Assembly (NCBI GenBank): GCA_003255025.1
Contig: QANY01007271.1
Coordinates: 248,001 to 312,000, forward strand
Length of the DNA: 64,000 bases
From: Datisca glomerata
Taxonomy: Eukaryota; Streptophyta; Magnoliopsida; Cucurbitales; Datiscaceae
Direction of reading: 5' to 3'
A program made the translations under genes and the position numbers. This document shows positions 47,014-58,800 of this stretch, one piece after another (positions within the stretch are counted from its first letter, which is position 1; each line of letters begins with the position of its first letter). The notes below the pieces were generated by a model. It had not been told where the DNA came from. It worked only from the letters and a program-made list of their open reading frames with translations, and made no database searches.

Positions 47014-49700
47014 TGGGTATGGGCACCTCAAAATGTGTCATGTATCCAAACACAACTCTTTTACAAGTATTCTCGTTTGTCATGGTAAAGTTATTTAGCC
47101 TGGTAAAATAATAATTCCACATTACTTTCCCTACCTCTTTCCCACAAAAACTTACTTTACCTAATAACTTTCCCATCTTACAACACGTCAACATATTTTT
47201 CAAAATTACTTTTACTTTCCCAAATCTCCATAAAAATATCATTATTTGTTTCAATTATTCCTACTTGATTTTGATATTTTATTTTCTTCAAGACCAAAGC
47301 CCCATAAAACTGTCATAAAATATCCCGATCCTGGTGGAACAGAAACGGTTCTGAAATCGATTTTTAAGATTTTTTTCGTCCATTCCGACTCATCCGCCAG
47401 CTAGTCTCGGAGATTAAGATATGCGCGTTAATTGGAATGAATGAAATAAAATATTAAGTTTGAATTAAGGATAGATAAACTCTTTATATATATAAAATAT
47501 AAGTCTAGATGATTAGAATACATGTTAATAATACCAACTATTTTTTTAAATTTAAATTAGTTTCTTCCCTAAAATAAATATTATTAATAAACTATCAATA
47601 TTTAAAAAATACTAAATATATGAAGTAGAATATAATTGTATTGCTTATCACGTCTCATTATTTGTGTGGAGCACCGGGTCCGTGGGACGAAACCACGAAT
47701 GAGGGGTGTCCCTCAATCATTTATATTCAGTTTTAGATTGTATTTAACCAAAATATAAAAAAAAATATTATTGTTATGTTTTGTTCCTGTGGTAGAATTG
47801 AAATATTTTACTCGTTCCTGCCGAAGCGTAAGGATATTGATAACCATGGTATACATATTTACTGAAGAAAAGTGCATGTAACGGAAAAACTGTTATGCAT
47901 TATTAAATATTTTAATGTGTTAATATAAATGACGGTTATTTATATCATATTTTTGTATATATAAAGGAGGAAATTGTATGATAATTAATTTGCGATGTCA
48001 GAGAAAATTTAATCAAATACAACATGAATTATTAAGATTGTTTAGTAGTTGCTAACAGAGAATCTGTATACAATTTTGCTATGTAATTTTAAACAATTTG
48101 TCATTGAATTTATTTGTACGGTGTAAGTAAAAAAAATTATTTTAGTTTTAGCGTAGTAAGAAAAAAATAATTGATTTAATTTTATTGATGGGTAAATAAA
48201 ATAGCTATTTAATTAGTGCGTAAAATAACGTATATATATAAATAAGACATAATATGCATTAGAATTTATAAATAATCATTGACAACAAATTAAAAGTTGA
48301 TAAGAAAAAAAAACTATAAATAATAAATAATTTTATTAATTTAATATAATTTATATAACTTGTCCAACAACTTTATTAAACTTTTTCACACAACTTTACC
48401 AAAGTATCCTATATACCAAACAAGAAAATCGTACTTTTCAATAACCTTTTTTCACTTAACCATACGTTGCCAGATATGGTAATCTCAATATCTGTCATCT
48501 AACTTTACCAATTAAATTTTTCTAGTAACTTAATTTTTTCAACATTCTTACTTTACCCGTACCAAACGGCCCCTAAGAGTCATGTGTCCATACAACTCAC
48601 AATATGAATACTTCATATTTAATGATAAATTATTTTTAGTACTGATTTAATTATTTTTTATTAAAATTAGTTATTCAATTATTAATTAGAAATATAATTC
48701 AATCAATATATTCATGTATAAGCTTTGCTACGAGTCATAAATATTTTATGTAATTATCATTTTATTATTTTCTATATAATAAAAGATACATATATTTTAA
48801 TTATATAAAAAATAAAAATAAACAATGAATGTACCTTATTTGATTAGTTTGTAATATGGATACTTAATCTAAGTTATAATATGATTAAATATATCATTTA
48901 AAAAAATTCATAATTAATTATATAATTTAGTATTATAGATATTTTAAAATTAAGTATATAATTAAAGATTTCGTTATTATGAAATTATTAAGTTCGTATG
49001 CATCCAAAATGTCTTCTTTCAAAAAATTGTAAAACAATATTGAGGTCGGTTACACAAATATTTTTATTTTTCTTCTAAAATAATACACTTTCTATAACTT
49101 TTTTAAAGCACTTTGATAAATCTTTGTTATGACCTTTATTACCCAATACTTATTACCTTACATTTTCATTATCCAAACTCTTTGTAATCTTGACAAAAAT
49201 AAATTAAAAATAAAAATCTTTGTATTATTCTAACCTTTCACTCACCCATGTTCAATAGATTCTTTAGTATATCATTTCTTCATTTTCTACTTTTTTCTGC
49301 TATGCTTATCTCAATATTTTAATTGTTGGATTAATATATAATCTCAATGTCTCTTTAATTGAGTATATTATTCGTTTATCACCATATTGAGTCGTCTAAA
49401 CTATTGGTTTCCTTTTGCCAAAAAGAAAAAAAAATAAACGTTTGGTTTTCAGTACTTATAATTCTTTTTAATTATACGTGGTGTCATGAGCCAACTTAGA
49501 TCACAAAGGGGCAATGCCGCCTTTCTTTTGGCAGATTTAAAACTATATAACTAAATAAATAGTTAAATTGATAAAAATGATGTGTTTGCCGCCTTTAATT
49601 CTATGAAATTATTATAATTGTATTCGTTTTGTCCCTCTAATCTTAGCCAACATGATTTACTGTATTCATGATATTATAACATGTTTTATTAGTTTTTTTC
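47012..49700. other. AT-rich intergenic sequence
   Basis: No protein family was recognised on either strand. The string ACCAAACGGCCCC followed by TAA (48561-48576) looks like the end of a PIF/Harbinger or similar element with a TAA target, but no partner end was found. A short GC-richer island near 47330-47420 and 47670-47710 holds nothing recognised. Confidence 0.5.
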
Positions 49701-49703
49701 TTC

Positions 49704-49781
49704 AGATTTTCAATAGTTAATATGGGTATAAGGATATATTTAAGATTTTCAATAGTTAATATGGGTAGAAGGATATATTTA
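49704..49781. repeat. 39-bp tandem duplication
   Basis: Two copies beginning AGATTTTCAATAGTTAATA (49704 and 49743), differing by one base (TATAAGG / TAGAAGG). The neighbouring 108-codon minus-strand frame (49756-50082) matches nothing I recognise. Confidence 0.9.
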
Positions 49782-51224
49782 AACGAAGTATAGGAGTCAA
49801 ATTGAGACAATTTAAATGATCACAATGACAACATAACTCATTGGTTGTTAAGTTTTGAGTTACAACAATTATCGCAGTCATGTGAACAACTATAGACTTT
49901 ATTTTATATCTTGTTTGGAGCAAAGTATGTTTTAACACTACTGTTATTGCTACTTTAGCCCCTTCAAAAAATTTGATGGCCTCGATCCCACCCATAAAGG
50001 GGGGATTGTTTTTTTTAAGCTTGTTCAAAAAATAAATTCGAATAAGTTTAACTCTTATTCGGGACGAGTCCTCCTTTAGCAAAAAGTGGGCAATAACTCC
50101 CTTTTATTTTAAGATAAAATAATAATTAAAATTTTAAATTAGTCAAATATATAAGTTTCCCCCCACTTAATTTTTTAGAACTATTAACTCAATTTCCTTT
50201 TGTCACCTTAATTTTAGTAATTAATACGATTTTTTTCTTGTTGAATTAATTTTTTAACCTACAAATTATAAAACATTATATGCATAATGAGGTAAATGAA
50301 TCAATAATTCTCAGTAACTTGATTTTTACTAAATGTGTAATTTCGTATAATTTTGACATCATAATTTACCCCCATTGAAAATTAGAGGTTTTAGGCAAAT
50401 ATACCATTTGAAAACTTTATTTTGTTAAATAGCCAATAATAATAATAATTAGAAAAATAACCGTCTTAGAAAAATTTAATAAAACTATAAACTATATTTA
50501 CTATAACATCCCATCAACTATATTTATTAATTATCATTTATCCTAATTAGTAGCTAAATTAAATGATTTTTGAATTTTGAAATGTAGGAAAGTTTGATCT
50601 ATTTTAAGTTACTTAAAAATTAAAGGATTGAATTATTATCTTTAATTATAAATAATAGATATCTAATTATTTTCATATATTCCTATTTAATTATATATAA
50701 TAAATATTTAATATTATTTCTATAGAACAATAAGATTACATATTGTTTAATATTAATATATATTTTTATTATTTTCATTATACAATCAATATGTATTAAT
50801 CGATATTGCTAAATATTATTGTTAATAATCCTTTTATCACTTTTAATGTAATTTATGTAAATAACTATTATCAGAGTAATGATGAATGTTTTGATGAATT
50901 TACTCAAATAATTATGATATATTTGTAAGTAGTTATAACAATCTTTACATAAATAATTATTACAATCCTTATAAATATATATTTTTCCTTATCTAAACAA
51001 AAGTATGTAAATATATTGCCAAAAAATAATTTGCAATATATTTGCTCTAAATTTATATTTATTTATTGGATTAGCATATATATATATATATGCATAAAAA
51101 TCACTATTAATTCCCCTAAAAATAAGAAATCGCTCCATCTTCAAAAAAATATGTATTTTGTGGAAACTTATAGAATTTAAAACAAAAAATATGTCTACAT
51201 AAAAAAACTAGTTATTCTGAATTT
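49782..51224. other. Very AT-rich intergenic sequence
   Basis: Nothing recognised apart from homopolymer and TA runs. Confidence 0.5.
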
Positions 51225-51530
51225 ACATTTATTTATTTTATTAATAAATGATTAATAAATGATTATTTATTTTATTAATAAATGATTAATAAATGATTAT
51301 TTATTTTATTAATAAATGATTAATAAATGATTATTTATTTTATTAATAAATGATTAATAAATGATTATTTATTTTATTAATAAATGATTAATAAATGATT
51401 ATTTATTTTATTAATAAATGATTAATAAATGATTATTTATTTTATTAATAAATGATTAATAAATGATTATTTATTTTATTAATAAATGATTAATAAATGA
51501 TTATTTATTTTATTAATAAATGATTATATA
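51225..51530. repeat. 34-bp minisatellite
   Basis: About nine nearly perfect copies of a 34-base unit containing 'TTATTTTATTAATAAATGAT', made only of A, T and two G per unit. TTATTAATAA within each unit is a perfect palindrome. Confidence 0.95.
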
Positions 51531-52024
51531 ATTCATTATACGAAAAATAGTTAAACATAATTATTTTAATTAGTTACATAAATAATTACAGCGATAAAAT
51601 GGACCAATAAATAAAAATAATTACATAATTCATATTATTCTTATTTTTTTAATATGATATGCCATTAGTGAAAGTGTTAAATCCATTTATTAGTATTCAT
51701 AATATATATATATTACTTGCATTACTAATTTGAGTATTATTAGTCTCACAATTTCTTTTTATTTAGATAAGAAAATCAAGAGATATTTTTTTTAAAAAAA
51801 TTATTAAAGAACAATTGGGTTAGATTTTTAAAAATCTAAAGACTACTTTTAGATGATACATGACTGTTTTTGACAATTTATTCAACATATAATAAATATA
51901 TTAATATTATCATATAAAAGGGTGGAGTGAGAATATAAAATTATGGTCAAACTAATTTGGTTATTAGCTTAAATATTTTTAAAAAAGACTAAAAAAACTC
52001 TAACACCCTACAAGAATTGTTAAA

Positions 52025-52467
52025 TGTTACAATTTCTATTCAAAAATTTTCTGGCCTCACCCCTGCTTCCAGCAGATTATTAGTCCTCCAGAAAACCCAA
52101 CAAGTTACATAAAATGCCACATATCGAACTTTCATCTTCTAATAAATCTTTCAACTTTTTTCTTTTTTGACTTTTGTTTCCAAAAGACAAACATGAATGA
52201 GATTTCGTAGGATTAGAGCAACCCACAAAGCTTGGACTATCAATATATTCCCCAACCCTTGACAGTTCCTTATTATAGACTTTATGGACATTGTGATGGC
52301 TTTATACAGCAAGTCATCACAACCTCGGCAGCACATCAACAACATTACCAGCTTCACCATCAACACTATCAACATTCACGTAACTAGCCTTCACAAAATC
52401 TCATGGAGATTAGCATTAATTAACAAGTTCTCATTTTTCTCAATTCTTGGCCTTTTACTATTGCTCC
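52025..52467 (-). pseudogene. LINE ORF2 start, endonuclease fragment
   Basis: The minus-strand frame has MSIKSIIRNCQGLGN, then IVQALWVALILRN and CLLETKVKKEK. This is the usual opening of the plant LINE endonuclease ('NCRGLGNP.TV..L.......D..FLMETK'). Only the first 60 residues or so and weak traces after them remain. Its upstream side abuts the gypsy LTR at 52468, which may have inserted into it. Confidence 0.65.
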
Positions 52468-53489
52468 TATAAAAGATTTTTTCGGTTAGGCAATATCAAA
52501 GGGAAAAATCTCGATAATGATATTTTTATATAAGTATTAATAAGAGAGAAAATTTAAGAACAAAAGAATATAAGGAGCTTGTGTTTTTTTGTTGTATTAC
52601 ATGTCCTCCTCTTTTCTTTTAATATATTGGCCTTATATAGGCTCCCTAAAATTGCATGGGTTTGATCAAAATAACAATATAAAAGAAGGCACTAATTATG
52701 TATAGGGATTACACATGTTAGTGGGGATCACTCTGTTAGGTATGAGCTCATTTCTCTTTCTCGTTTCTCATCTGTCTCGCTCAGCCGCCAATCAGTCATA
52801 GCCACTTAGTGGCCTGCCAATTTGTCTCATCTGGGTCATTTCAGCTTACCCAATCAATCACAGCTACTTGACTACCGATTTGAACCCATTTCATCTGCTC
52901 CTATTAACTAGTCAATCTTTCTCGTTCTGATGTTCTCTCTCGTCTTGAGGTACTGGCCCTGTTCTTCAGGAGATGACCCTGTCTTTGAGGTGAATATCCC
53001 TGTTCTTTAGGTGCTAATCCTCATTCTTGCTGGTCCCCATTCTTCAGCCTATAACTTATTTCTGATTTTCTACCGCTTTTCGCGAGCCCTGAGTAGGCCT
53101 CATTTTTTCACGTGGAAACAGGTGTTTTTTACCTATTCGTTTACCCCTCATTGCTATTCGGCGATGCTTGTCGAAGTGTAATGAATGTCTCAGCACGCGT
53201 CCAGTTTTGGGAGAGTTGCTATCTTTGGTTCACTTTTACCAATCCGAGATTTTCTTTTATCCTGCAAAATATTAATTGTTGTGCAAGAAAAGTCATTTAT
53301 TTTTTAAATAATGAAACAACGTACCATCATTGCCTCATTTCCGTGGTTGCTGACACGCTCCTCAAAAATTCTATTTCATCATAGTGCCACCTTATTTTGT
53401 CACGACACACGCGCGTGTGGGTCTCATTTTTTGTTCCCCATGCCTGTCATTTTGTTTATAGTTTTTGCTTTATGCATATTTCTGGTATG
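52468..53489 (-). repeat. Gypsy 3' LTR (minus orientation)
   Basis: It starts TATAAAAGATTTTTTC, where the right copy has TGTAAAAG. A minus-strand TATA lies at about 52631-52640. It contains irregular 'GTTCTTnAGGTG' repeats at 52945-53040 that vary in number between the two LTRs. The right border is placed just before AACTTTTCTTCTCTCTAG, a likely polypurine tract on the minus strand; it is uncertain by some tens of bases. Confidence 0.75.
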
Positions 53490-53490
53490 T

Positions 53491-53509
53491 TAACTTTTCT
53501 TCTCTCTAG
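53491..53509 (-). other. Gypsy polypurine tract candidate
   Basis: The minus strand reads CTAGAGAGAAGAAAAGTTA immediately before the presumed 3' LTR. The same sequence follows the right-hand LTR at about 63671-63689. Confidence 0.5.
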
Positions 53510-53639
53510 TTGCCGTGTTATCATTGGCTTGCCCGTTTTAGATAGACCGGTTGTAGTCATTTCATTCATCTCTTTCCATGCGCCCGTCATTTTACTTTAC
53601 CTTTTTTTGAATTGGTGTCTTTTCACTTTCAAATCCATT

Positions 53640-55034
53640 AAACGCTTTGAACTCCATTTGGCATCCATAGCTGGTGGTTTGCCTCACATTTTCTTTTCAC
53701 GTTCATCTCTACTTTCTGTAAGTTTTCCTTCTTCGTCTTCGTTGTTTCTTTTCTTCTCATCTTCATGTTTCACAATTCTTTTCGTGGTAGCAAGGAGAAG
53801 CATCCATTTAAGGTCAGTGTTCCCCTAGTTAGAAATAGGAACAAATTTAATCATTTATTTTCCCTTCATTGGGATGCATTCCCGCCAGACGTAGTCTGTG
53901 GTTTCTGGAAAGAAATCCCTAAATCTTTCTCGTGTAATCCCCATACCAAATTTATCTAGCCCCGATTTACATAGCCTTAGGTATAAAACTTTCTTTTTCT
54001 CCTCTTTTTCAAGATAATTTTAGTACCTTCAACCTCGCCCCTTCCCAATATACCCCTAGTACTTAAAGGGTATTTTAGGGATTGAAACCCTCAATAGGAG
54101 ACATAATTTAAATATAGGTGTAGATGAGATCCGCGCCATGTATATAGTGAAAAGGCGTGGACTGTCCTATTACTTAACTCCCCATGTGAGTGAGAAGTGG
54201 GGAGGACTAGTCACTGACCTCCTAGTGGGGATAAAGACTGGGAGGAGGGTACCCTTCTTATTGGTGGAAATTGGGGTGGCGAAGGCTGTTGGGTCGTTCC
54301 CCAGATCTGGGGAAAGTTTAGTAAGTGGTTGGAGCTCCCCTTGCCTTTTTATTGTTTCATTGTCGCATTTATCTTTTCTAAACACTAAACTATTTTTGTT
54401 TTGTGCAGATAAGAATTGAACAAGAGGTATTTCACTCTGAAAGAAGTAGCCGTGTGACTTTGTGTCACCTATAATTACCAGGAACGGGACTAGAAAGATC
54501 TTATTTTGACCCAAGGTGAGAGATCGAAGTTGCGGTCACACCCGTTCTGGTTGCTGAGTCCGTTGCCTCCTCATCTTCTGCAACAAAAGTCCATCGGGCC
54601 ATCCCCGTTGCAATCCCCATTCCCTATTTTCATCAAATAGTCTGAATATTTGGAGATAGAGTGGGAAGTAGATGGGTTTCCTCAAAAAGAAAAAGAACGT
54701 GAGGCTCAACGAGAAGCTGCACGGAAGAAGGCAGAGGAGCAAGACATAATTTTTTGTTTTGTGTATAACGAGCTTGAGATGTCAAAGTGTCTGAGGAGTA
54801 ATTTGTGGGGATACCTCGTGAGGGCAATCGCAAAAAGATGGGGAATGCCAGCTCGTCAGGTCCCGTTTCGGAGGATGTTACTCCCTCGTCCCTGATTTCC
54901 CTGCCTCCGTTGTAGATCTCCCTATCCCAGTTGATGAGGCTTCCTCTATTCTGAAGGTGACTATCGTGCCTCCTCCCTCACCTACTAAGAAGTGAGTCTG
55001 CCCTTCCTCTGGTTCCCCACATCTGTCATAGGAT
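53640..55034 (+). pseudogene. Upstream part of antisense extra gene (decayed)
   Basis: Plus-strand frames include KHPFKVSVPLVRNRNKFNH and PPDVVCGFWKEIPKS (53765-53959). A later stretch is rich in Lys, Glu and Arg (KEKEREAQREAARKKAEEQD, about 54683-54742). They are out of frame with one another and broken. By position they belong to the same opposite-strand gene whose 3' exons are at 55035-55840. Function is not recognised. Confidence 0.4.
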
Positions 55035-55840
55035 ATGGGTGTCTGGAGGTGGTGGCGATACCCCGCGGCTCCATCGGTTCCCAGTGATGTCAGCTTCTTG
55101 AAGGATCACCACTCTTCACACGTGTTCGTGAAGGGAATTATGTTTGACGTGAATGCTCTTGTTCTCTGCAAGATGTCCATCCATGATAAGGTTATTAGCT
55201 TGAGCCATTCTTTGATGCAGGTATTTTCATTTTTTACCTCTTTACATCCTTATTTTTTCCTTGTAAATTTTTTTCCCAATTTTGACTAATACTTTTTGAA
55301 CAGGCTGTGACTTACCACAATGGGCTACATAAGAATATTCACATTGTTGAGGAGGAGATAGCCGGTTATATAGGAAAGGCAATGGAGACTGCCAAGGCGT
55401 ACGGCGCCATTGTCTCAGAATGGGACGATCTTAAGAAGGTGGAGGCTGATCTTCAAAGGCTTGTTGCCCGTTTGACTTTCGAACTAGATGCGGTCATGGC
55501 TAAACAGTTGAAACTTAGGTGGTCTTTGCGGGAGGCATAGAGGATCTCCGATATAAGCGAGGAGAACTTGTCCGTTGTTGACACAAAGCTAGCTGAGGTC
55601 GAGGAAGCTATGGCTAAGTCCCGTGAACGGGAGGCTGGTCTTGCGGCCGAGTACCAGGCTATGGTTGATGAGTATGAGCAAATGGATTTTACAACGGGTT
55701 ACTGTGACGCCAAGACTGATAGATCTCCCTGCATGTCACTGGTCTTGCATCCTGATGATCCTGTTGATTCTGAGGTTGAGCTTTCTACTTCCACTACGGA
55801 AGCGGCTGCTCATGTTACTCCCGGGGACGTGAAGACTTAG
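55035..55840 (+). pseudogene. Antisense extra gene of gypsy element, coiled-coil 3' exons
   Basis: The exon ending at 55220 (SIHDKVISLSHSLMQ) joins in phase, across an 83-bp GT/AG intron (55221-55303), to an exon starting at 55304 (AVTYHNGLHKNIHIVEEEIAG). The second exon is a heptad-rich coiled coil (KKVEADLQRLVARLTFELDAV; SREREAGLAAEYQAMVDEYE) and ends at 55840. One in-frame TAG at 55538 interrupts it. The same exon-intron-exon arrangement is present in the neighbouring copy at 63709-64000. It is transcribed opposite to gag-pol. Extra genes of this kind are known in Tat-type elements; their role is unknown. Confidence 0.65.
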
Positions 55841-56136
55841 CACTTTATCCACTTTTCTCACATTTTTTCAGTGTCTTATACTTTTTTCTTTGGAAACATT
55901 TTGTAGTTTTTCATTTTTCAATGAAACGACTCCTTTCTTTAATATGCTTTATCGCTTCCTTTAACACTTAGTATAAGTTTTTCTAATCTTCTTGACTACT
56001 TTAGTGAAGTTCCATAAGTAATAAAAAATACTTCTCCCTTTTAATCTTTTCAGATAGTTAAGTAAATTTATCAACTACTTAGTCTAGTAAACACTTGGAA
56101 GTTCTTTCAAGAAATGTCTAGGCAAGAGTATGTTAA

Positions 56137-56284
56137 CCTGTTTCGACCGTTTCTGCTTTTTATCGGTTGATTCCCTTCCCGTTTGCTGCAAGCAGGCCTA
56201 TTTGGAATCGCCTGTTTCGACCGTTTCTGCTTTTTATCGGTTGATTCCCTTCCCGTTTGCTGCAAGCAGGCCTATTTGGAATCG
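56137..56284. repeat. Perfect 74-bp tandem duplication
   Basis: Two identical copies starting CCTGTTTCGACCGTTTCTGC at 56137 and 56211, then the beginning of a third. The lack of differences indicates a recent event. Confidence 0.95.
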
Positions 56285-56329
56285 CCTGCTTCTATGGTTT
56301 TTCCTTCTTCAATTATTTTTCCTTAGTAG

Positions 56330-56770
56330 GGCTCAAGGGTTTTTCATGCCCCTAGTTTTTTTCTGAGAGTAATACTTATGAATTTCCTCTCTCAATGAAT
56401 TTTTACGCCTTTAGTTCCTTCTGAGAGTATGACTTATGAACTTCCCCTCTCAATGACTTTTTATGCCCTTAGTTCCTTATGGGAGTAGGACTTATGAACT
56501 ATCCCTCTCAAGGACTTATGCTCTTAGTTTCTTCTAGGAGTAGGACTTATGAACAGCCAAGATTTTTTATGCCCTTAATTCCTTCTGGGCGTACTAAGAC
56601 TTATGAACTGCCCTTCTTAAGAAATTTTTATGCCCTTAGTTCCTTCTAGGAGTAGGACTTATGAACTGCCCCTCCCAATGACTTTTCATGTCCTTAGTTC
56701 CTTCTGCGAGTAGGACTTATGAATTGCCCCTTCCAATGACTTTTCATGCCCTTAGTTTCTTTTTAGTAGT
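56330..56770. repeat. Tandem repeats of about 60-65 bases
   Basis: About seven diverged copies around 'CCCTTAGTTCCTTCTGGGAG' and 'GACTTATGAACTGCCCCTC', between the extra gene and integrase. Such arrays are typical of the variable 3' zone of Tat-type elements. Confidence 0.85.
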
Positions 56771-57059
56771 GATTCTGCTGAGGAGAGAAGATTGACGCCA
56801 CTATTTTTACGCGGAAAACCCTTGCGGGAAAAAAACCATGGGAAATATGTCTCATTATAACGGATTTCTTACATTCTTTACACAAAATATTTTTAAGATG
56901 AATCGCGTTCCATGGCTTCTATAATTCCGTTCCCTCTTTCGTTTCCAAGTGATAATAGCCGCTCCCTCATATTTTACTGATGATGTATGGTCGCTCCCGT
57001 TTTCCTACCTTCTTCTTGAAATAAGATCTCATTTTCTGATTTTAACGGGCCATTCTAAT

Positions 57060-57848
57060 TTTGGCCGCTTCCATTCTTCCCTCTCATTCATTAAGACCAT
57101 TTCTTAGGAGTTCTCTGTTTTGTTGTTCATTTAGCTCGAATCTGAAGGTAGGGCTTCAAATTTCTACCAGAATGACCACTTCTACTCTATATGCTAATGC
57201 AAATGGGGTTTCTCCCATTGTCTCTCTCAGATGTTATTGTGTATGCCCATAAGGTCGCGGGTATCTCTTCCACACATTTCCCTTTGGTGGACTCCAACTG
57301 TTTCTTCAGGTTGTCAAGTATGACCCAATTTGATCTTTCTGCTTGCCCGTTGACCTGTGGGTAGTAAGGCGTGGAAAAGTGATTTGTGATTTTCAAATCT
57401 TCATAAAACATTTTTACTACACTCCCAGTGAATTGAAGTCCATTGTCAGACATTAAGATATGGGAGATCTCGTACCTGTACACAAGGTTTTCTATAGGAA
57501 CCATTTTACTTCTTCATGGATTTTAGTAAAGGCTTCATCCTCAATCAACTTAGTAAAATAATTCGTTGCTACCAACGAAAAATGCTTCTAGGCATGGGCC
57601 ATAGGGAGTGGCCCAACAATGTCTAAGGCTCACTGCATGAACGACCAAGGACAAGCAACGGGTTTGAGTTCTCCTGGGGCCATATTTGCTACGAGCGTGA
57701 AGCGCTGACATTTGTCACATCTTTTCGCACACTGTTTGGCATCCTGATACATTCGGGTCAGATAGTATCCTTCATTCATGACTTTATGGGCTAGTGATCT
57801 GCCCCAAGTGTGATTTCTGCATATGCCCTCATAAATTTCTGTTAACAC
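57060..57848 (-). pseudogene. Gypsy integrase
   Basis: The zinc-binding part is at 57630-57848: EIYEGICRNHTWGRSLAHKV followed by MNEGYYLTRMYQDAKQCAKRC and DKCQRF, an H2C2 motif. The core follows at 57187-57504 with HILMSDNGLQFTG, FSTPYYPQVNGQAERSNW (catalytic Asp and Glu) and LWAYTITSE. The C-terminal part continues in broken frames to about 57060. A stop and a shift separate the first D-containing block around 57505-57630. Confidence 0.9.
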
Positions 57849-58229
57849 ATATTGAGCCTCCTTTTCTTATAGACGTTTCAGATACGATCCTGCAAACATT
57901 TTCTTATATGATATCCAGTTAATCATTGTATACTTGGCACCTTGTAATTAGACCTTTTTGGCAAGTAGTTTGTCTTTAGGAAGCATTTTTTTCTTCAAGT
58001 AGGTGGATTATGTCATCTTGCCAACGTGGTTCCCGTTCAACTTCGACATCAGCCACGTTATTCCATGGGAGCGAAGTGCTTGGCTTCTTCAGAATTTCTA
58101 CGGCGTCTTCCTTTTGTACAGGAAGCGTAATGAAGATCCCAGATTTACCAAAGCATCAGCGTGCTCGTTCTCAATTCTTGGAATTTATTGGATTTCATAT
58201 TCTTTTATCATGCTAAGTAGATCATTTAC

Positions 58230-58800
58230 CTATTGTAAATAACTCACCACCCGTTCATCTTTTCCTAAGTATTCCCCCGTGATCTGTTTCACAAACAACA
58301 TGGAATCACATAAAATATTAACATTAGTCACCTCATATTCCCGCAGCAGGGATATTTCTCCGATCAACGCTTCGTACTCCGGTTCATTATTTGACGAATT
58401 GAATTCGAAAGAGATGGAGTGTTCTAATATTTCTTCAAAGGGAGCTTGTACTACCACCCCTACTCTTGCTACTCTACTGTTTGAAGCACCGTCAATAAAG
58501 AGTTTCCAAGTTCCATCTTTTCCCATTTGATGGGTTTCCCATTCAACTTCCCCTTCTGTGAAGTCTGCAATGAAATCTGTTAATGCCTGCCCTTTTATTA
58601 AAGTCCAAGGCTCGTAACTGATGTCATACTGGCTTAGCTCAATTGACCATTTTTCTAGTCTCCCGTTTGCCGCCGTCGAGTGCATTAATGGGATAATTAG
58701 TTAACACTTTGATGTTATGGGCTTGGAAATAAGGCCTTAGTTTTCGTGCCGCAGTTATAATCGCAAGTACTAGTTTCTCCATTCGTTTATATCATCTCCG
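58230..58800 (-). pseudogene. Gypsy RNase H (second, archaeal-like type)
   Basis: KWSIELSQYDISYEP ends the usual Ty3 RNase H region. Then GTWKLFIDGASNSRVARVGV, SNNEPEYEALIGEISLLREY and NVNILCDSMLFVKQITGEY form a second RNase H with the Asp-Glu-Asp pattern. The double RNase H is the basis for placing the element in the Tat lineage. Confidence 0.85.

Noticed and set aside
49756..50082. 108-codon minus-strand frame
   Set aside because: No family recognised, codons AT-biased like the surroundings, starts within a tandem duplication; chance frame is likelier.
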